The notes beneath the pieces were generated by a model that ran no database searches, was not told the origin of the DNA, and was given only the letters and a program-made list of their open reading frames with translations. 64,000 nt of DNA from an uncultured Alphaproteobacteria bacterium (lineage in GTDB: Bacteria; Pseudomonadota; Alphaproteobacteria; HIMB59; GCA-002718135), in contig CACGUF010000002.1 in NCBI GenBank assembly GCA_902576125.1, positions 64,145 to 128,144 on the forward strand. Reading direction: 5' to 3'. The position numbers and the translations under genes were made by a program. Within the stretch, counting starts at the first letter, position 1; each line of letters starts with the position of its first letter. Shown here piece after piece: positions 60,479 to 64,000 of this stretch.

Positions 60479-61984
60479 ATGAAAAAATTAGAACTTTTAA
60501 ATCTAACTAAAAGTTTTTCGAGTTTTAAAGCACTCTCAAATGTAAGTATTGAATTGTTATCTGGTGAAACACACGCATTGATGGGCGAAAATGGAGCGGG
60601 TAAAACTACATTAATAAAAGTTCTAGCTGGTATTTTAAAACCTGATCAAATGATAATGAAAATTGATAATAATATTCAAAATACATACTCATCAATACAA
60701 TCAAAAAATTTAGGTTTTAATTTTATTCACCAAGAATTGAATATCGTCTCTTATCTTTCTGTTGCTGAAAATATGTTTTTAAATCACCCTTATCCAAAGA
60801 AATACATAACTATAATTGATTGGAATAAAATTTATAAATTATCAAGTAAAGCGCTGGAAGAATTAGGTGTAACGCATATTGATGTGAAAAAAAAATGTTC
60901 AAAATTATCTACTGGTGATCAAATGTTAGTTAAAATTGCATCCTGTTTAATTAAGACAGACACAACCCCTACTTTATATGTTTTTGATGAACCTACAGCA
61001 GCGTTAACGCTACAAGAGTCTGAAAAATTATTCAAAGTAATTAATAATTTAAAGAAAAAGGGAGCAATAATTCTCTATGTATCTCATCGTATGAATGAAA
61101 TATTAGAAATTTCAGATAAGGTTACTGTTTTACGAGACGGAATTAAAGTTTTAACTGATAAGACATCAGAACTTTCAAAAGAAAAAATCATACGAAGTAT
61201 GGTTGGTAAAGATTTATCTGATAATTTTCCTGAGAGAACAGGGAATATAAATGAAAATATTGTTATCGATGTAAATAATGTTCATACAAAAAATATTAGG
61301 AACATTAATTTTAAAATAAAAGCTGGTGAAGTGCTTGGTATTGCAGGTCTATCTAATTCTGGTCAAAGAGAAATATTTAACATGTTAATGGGTGTTGATA
61401 ATATAGATAAAGGCAAAATAAGCTTTATGGATCAAAAATATGAACCTAATAGTCCTAGTGATGCTTGGAAAAAATTAATTTCATTTGTTCCGCGAGAGAG
61501 AAGAAAAGAGGCTCTGATGCTAAAAATGTCAGTTAAATCAAATACCACAACGCCCCATTATTCAAAGCTATCTAAATTCTTTTTTTTAGCAAATAAACAA
61601 CAGGAAAATTTAATTACAAATAATTATTCTAAAAAAGTTCAATTAAAATATGAAAACATGAATCAATCAATTTATCAACTGAGCGGGGGAAACCAACAAA
61701 AAGTTGTATTTAGTAGAGCACTAGCATCAAACCCAAAACTTTTACTTCTGGATGAGCCAACTAGAGGAGTTGATGTAGGTGCCAAATTAGATATTTATAA
61801 TTTAATTATTCAGTTAACAAAAAATGGTTGTGGTATCGTATTAAACTCGTCTGATTTATCTGAAATTATGGGTATGTGTGATAAAATTCTTATACTAAAA
61901 GATCATGAGCAATATAAAATATTAGAAAATTTTAAAATAAACTCTCAAGATTTATTAGCAAATTTCTATGAAAGTAAAAAATAA
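60479..61984 (+). CDS. Sugar ABC transporter ATP-binding protein (RbsA-like, two ATPase domains)
   Basis: ALMGENGAGKTTLIKVLAGILKPD; FNFIHQELNIV; GEVLGIAGLSNSGQREIFNMLMG; LSGGNQQKVVFSRALASNPKLLLLDEPTRGVDVGAK. Confidence 0.95.
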   Translation: MKKLELLNLTKSFSSFKALSNVSIELLSGETHALMGENGAGKTTLIKVLAGILKPDQMIMKIDNNIQNTYSSIQSKNLGFNFIHQELNIVSYLSVAENMFLNHPYPKKYITIIDWNKIYKLSSKALEELGVTHIDVKKKCSKLSTGDQMLVKIASCLIKTDTTPTLYVFDEPTAALTLQESEKLFKVINNLKKKGAIILYVSHRMNEILEISDKVTVLRDGIKVLTDKTSELSKEKIIRSMVGKDLSDNFPERTGNINENIVIDVNNVHTKNIRNINFKIKAGEVLGIAGLSNSGQREIFNMLMGVDNIDKGKISFMDQKYEPNSPSDAWKKLISFVPRERRKEALMLKMSVKSNTTTPHYSKLSKFFFLANKQQENLITNNYSKKVQLKYENMNQSIYQLSGGNQQKVVFSRALASNPKLLLLDEPTRGVDVGAKLDIYNLIIQLTKNGCGIVLNSSDLSEIMGMCDKILILKDHEQYKILENFKINSQDLLANFYESKK

Positions 61985-62943
61985 TGAAAATATTAAATTT
62001 AATTAAAAAATATGGAACATTGATTGGTTTTTTTGGAATTATTATTTTTTTTACAATTAATTTACCTTCCACATTTCTTACAGCTAAAAATTTTATAAAT
62101 ATTAGTCAGCAAATAAGTATGCTTGCGGTTGTTGCATTTACAATGACCGTAGTCATGGTGATGAATGATTTTGATTTGAGTGTTGGGTCAATGGCAAGTT
62201 TGGCAGGTATAGTTGCGGCTGTGCTATTCTCGATGGGTTATCCAATTTGGATTGGAATTTTGGCAGCTTTATTTGTAGGAATAATTGGAGGATTGTTTAA
62301 TGGGTTTTTAGTTTCTATAATTGGTATTCTCCCTTTCGTTGCAACACTTGGCACGCTCACAATGTTCAGTGGGTTTGCTTTTCTAATAAGTGGGGGTAGA
62401 ACCATTTTTGGAAGAGATATACCCAGTGAATTCTCAAGTTTTGCTAGAAGTGGTATAGAAATTTCTTCTCTAGATCTAAAAATACCTTTTTTAAGCATAC
62501 TGGCATTACTAATTCTTTTTATTGTCTGGTTTATTTTGGAGCAAACAACATATGGGAGAAGGTTATACGCCATAGGAGGAAACCCAGAAGCATCGTTTCT
62601 AGCTGGAATAAAGGTTAAACAGCTTAGACTTTCTGCATTTGCGCTAACAGGATTAGGTGCAGCAATAGCAGGACTAATGTATTCAAGCCGCGTTGCATCA
62701 TCGAACCCTACACAGGGAAGTGGTCTAATGCTTGAAGCAATTGCAGCGGTTTTCTTAGGAATGACCATGAGTGAAGAAGGTGAGCCGAGAGTTTTATACA
62801 CTTTATTAGGAGTATTAATCTTAGGTGTTCTAGATAATGGCCTAACACAAATGAATGTTGACAGTTATATAAGAGAAGTATTGGTTGGATTTATTGTAAT
62901 TCTAGCAGTTGCTTTTTCAAGTATTACGAAAAAAAGAAATTAA
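61984..62943 (+). CDS. Sugar ABC transporter permease (RbsC-like)
   Basis: MVMNDFDLSVGSMASLAGIVAA; ILPFVATLGTLTMFSGFAFLISGGRTI; TTYGRRLYAIGGNPEASFLAGIKV. Confidence 0.95.
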   Translation: MKILNLIKKYGTLIGFFGIIIFFTINLPSTFLTAKNFINISQQISMLAVVAFTMTVVMVMNDFDLSVGSMASLAGIVAAVLFSMGYPIWIGILAALFVGIIGGLFNGFLVSIIGILPFVATLGTLTMFSGFAFLISGGRTIFGRDIPSEFSSFARSGIEISSLDLKIPFLSILALLILFIVWFILEQTTYGRRLYAIGGNPEASFLAGIKVKQLRLSAFALTGLGAAIAGLMYSSRVASSNPTQGSGLMLEAIAAVFLGMTMSEEGEPRVLYTLLGVLILGVLDNGLTQMNVDSYIREVLVGFIVILAVAFSSITKKRN

Positions 62944-62946
62944 TAT

Positions 62947-63555
62947 TTATTGTAATTGATTAATCTTTTCTATCATATCTCTTCTTTTTATAACTGTTCC
63001 ATTTTGAAGATATTCCATTGCTTTTAGTGCTGAAGTATGTGCATCCTCACTAGATCCAGCGGTACAATCTTCAACTACATAGCAATGATAATCACCTTGA
63101 TGTGCATCAACAAATGTATAGTGCACACAAACATCAGTTAATCCTCCTGTAAGAATAAGGGTATTTGCAGACAAACCTTTTAATAATATTTCTAAATCAG
63201 TGCCATAAAATGCAGAGTATCTTCTTTTTTGAATTTTATAATCATTAGGAAGTATTCCCATTTCATCTACTGCTAATTCAGTTAGTGGATTATTATCAAG
63301 GCAATGGACCTTTTCATCACCATCAAGTTCACGACCAAAATCAACTAAATTATTTCTATGTATTTCTTGAATAAAAATAACTGGAATTTTTAATTTCCTA
63401 CATTCATCTATTAATAAACGTGTGTTTAACATTCTTTTAGAATAATCTGGCATCTCTGGTATTGCTTTATCTTTATTATCTATGTCTGCAAAATCAGATT
63501 TTTGAATATCTATTACAATAAGTGCTAAATTAGTGTTTTTATGAAAATCTTTCAT
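62947..63555 (-). CDS. Cysteine hydrolase, isochorismatase family
   Basis: LALIVIDIQKSDFA, RYSAFYGTDLEILLKGLSANTLILTGGLTDVCVHYTFVDAHQGDYHCYVVEDCTAG. Confidence 0.92.
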   Translation of the reverse strand: MKDFHKNTNLALIVIDIQKSDFADIDNKDKAIPEMPDYSKRMLNTRLLIDECRKLKIPVIFIQEIHRNNLVDFGRELDGDEKVHCLDNNPLTELAVDEMGILPNDYKIQKRRYSAFYGTDLEILLKGLSANTLILTGGLTDVCVHYTFVDAHQGDYHCYVVEDCTAGSSEDAHTSALKAMEYLQNGTVIKRRDMIEKINQLQ

Positions 63556-63585
63556 ACCTAATAATAATGCAATTTTGTTTTTTTA

Positions 63586-64000
63586 CTAAGCAGTTTTCGT
63601 TGTCTCCACTAATACTGGTTTTTCAAATTTATTAACCATCTCTTTTGGAATGATCTGCCAGAATAAATATTTATCTCTTTCCCAGTTATTCAAAATATCT
63701 TTTGCGTGATGAGAGTTCGTTTCGTTGAAGTATGTTAAAATTTTATTTTTCAAGACATCTTCCCAGTATAGTGTCATTTGTTGTTGATAGAAAACATCCT
63801 CAAGATTTATTCTAAGCGGAAGTGATCCTTCTTTATCAAACGCAAAAGCCATACCACCTGTCATTCCTGCCCCAAAATTATTTCCAACTTCACCTAATAT
63901 GACAACACTTCCACCTGTCATATATTCACACCCATTATCACCGCATCCCTCAATTACGGCGTGTGCTCCAGAATTTCTCACAGCAAAACGATCTCCTGCC
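63586..64000 (-). CDS. gltB: Glutamate synthase large subunit, C-terminal GXGXG domain (5' part beyond window)
   Basis: AGDRFAVRNSGAHAVIEGCGDNGCEYMTGGSVVILGEVGNNFGAGMTGGMAFAFD; open reading continues to the window edge. Confidence 0.93.
   Translation of the reverse strand, partial: AGDRFAVRNSGAHAVIEGCGDNGCEYMTGGSVVILGEVGNNFGAGMTGGMAFAFDKEGSLPLRINLEDVFYQQQMTLYWEDVLKNKILTYFNETNSHHAKDILNNWERDKYLFWQIIPKEMVNKFEKPVLVETTKTA

Noticed and set aside
62238-62801. 187-aa minus-strand ORF inside the RbsC-like permease
   Set aside because: Long shadow ORF opposite a clearly conserved permease; composition is that of an antisense frame.
1-64000. CRISPR arrays, restriction-modification, toxin-antitoxin or phage structural genes
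   Set aside because: No regularly spaced repeat array and no ORF with a recognisable defence or virion family signature was seen.

Overview
The window is AT-rich, gene-dense DNA from a bacterium. Gene content and order (petAB, panC, rpmH-rnpA-yidD-yidC-engB, dapDE, fmt-def-truA, recR-ybaB-dnaX-SRP RNA, pheA, kdsB, yej-type ABC transporter, lepA, pheTS, rplT-rpmI-infC, gltB) suggest a streamlined marine alphaproteobacterium; the lineage is inferred, not demonstrated. Most of the window is ordinary core genome. The exception is ~31.9-45.5 kb. An intact tRNA-Ser(GGA) gene on the minus strand (45412-45501) is preceded on its 3' side by two partial copies of its own 3' end: a near-perfect 79-bp copy at 33207-33285 and a decayed copy at 31890-31966. 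This divides the region into two tandem tRNA-anchored segments, ~12.1 kb and ~1.2 kb. Each partial copy is followed, ~60 bp further in, by a second repeat, TAAGTGCGCCGTATGTGCGCCGA, made of two GTGCGCCG units 11 bp apart. The same 23-mer recurs exactly just inside the tRNA end of the large segment. This looks like an att-core plus arm-site layout, but no integrase is visible in either segment. The cargo is a putative catabolic module: MalEFG-type ABC importer, LacI regulator, SDR, Zn/quinone-type dehydrogenase, HisD/HpsN-like dehydrogenase, MetE-C/epoxyalkane:CoM-transferase-like protein, double cupin, and three double-domain SnoaL/NTF2-like proteins of unknown function. Other points: two homopolymer frameshifts in adjacent yejB/yejE-like permeases, an unlisted DUF3563-like micro-ORF overlapping another small ORF, the unlisted rpmH gene, edge-truncated petB and gltB, and an SRP RNA next to dnaX with a GAAA tetraloop. 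All family names come from reading the protein sequences; no database search was run.
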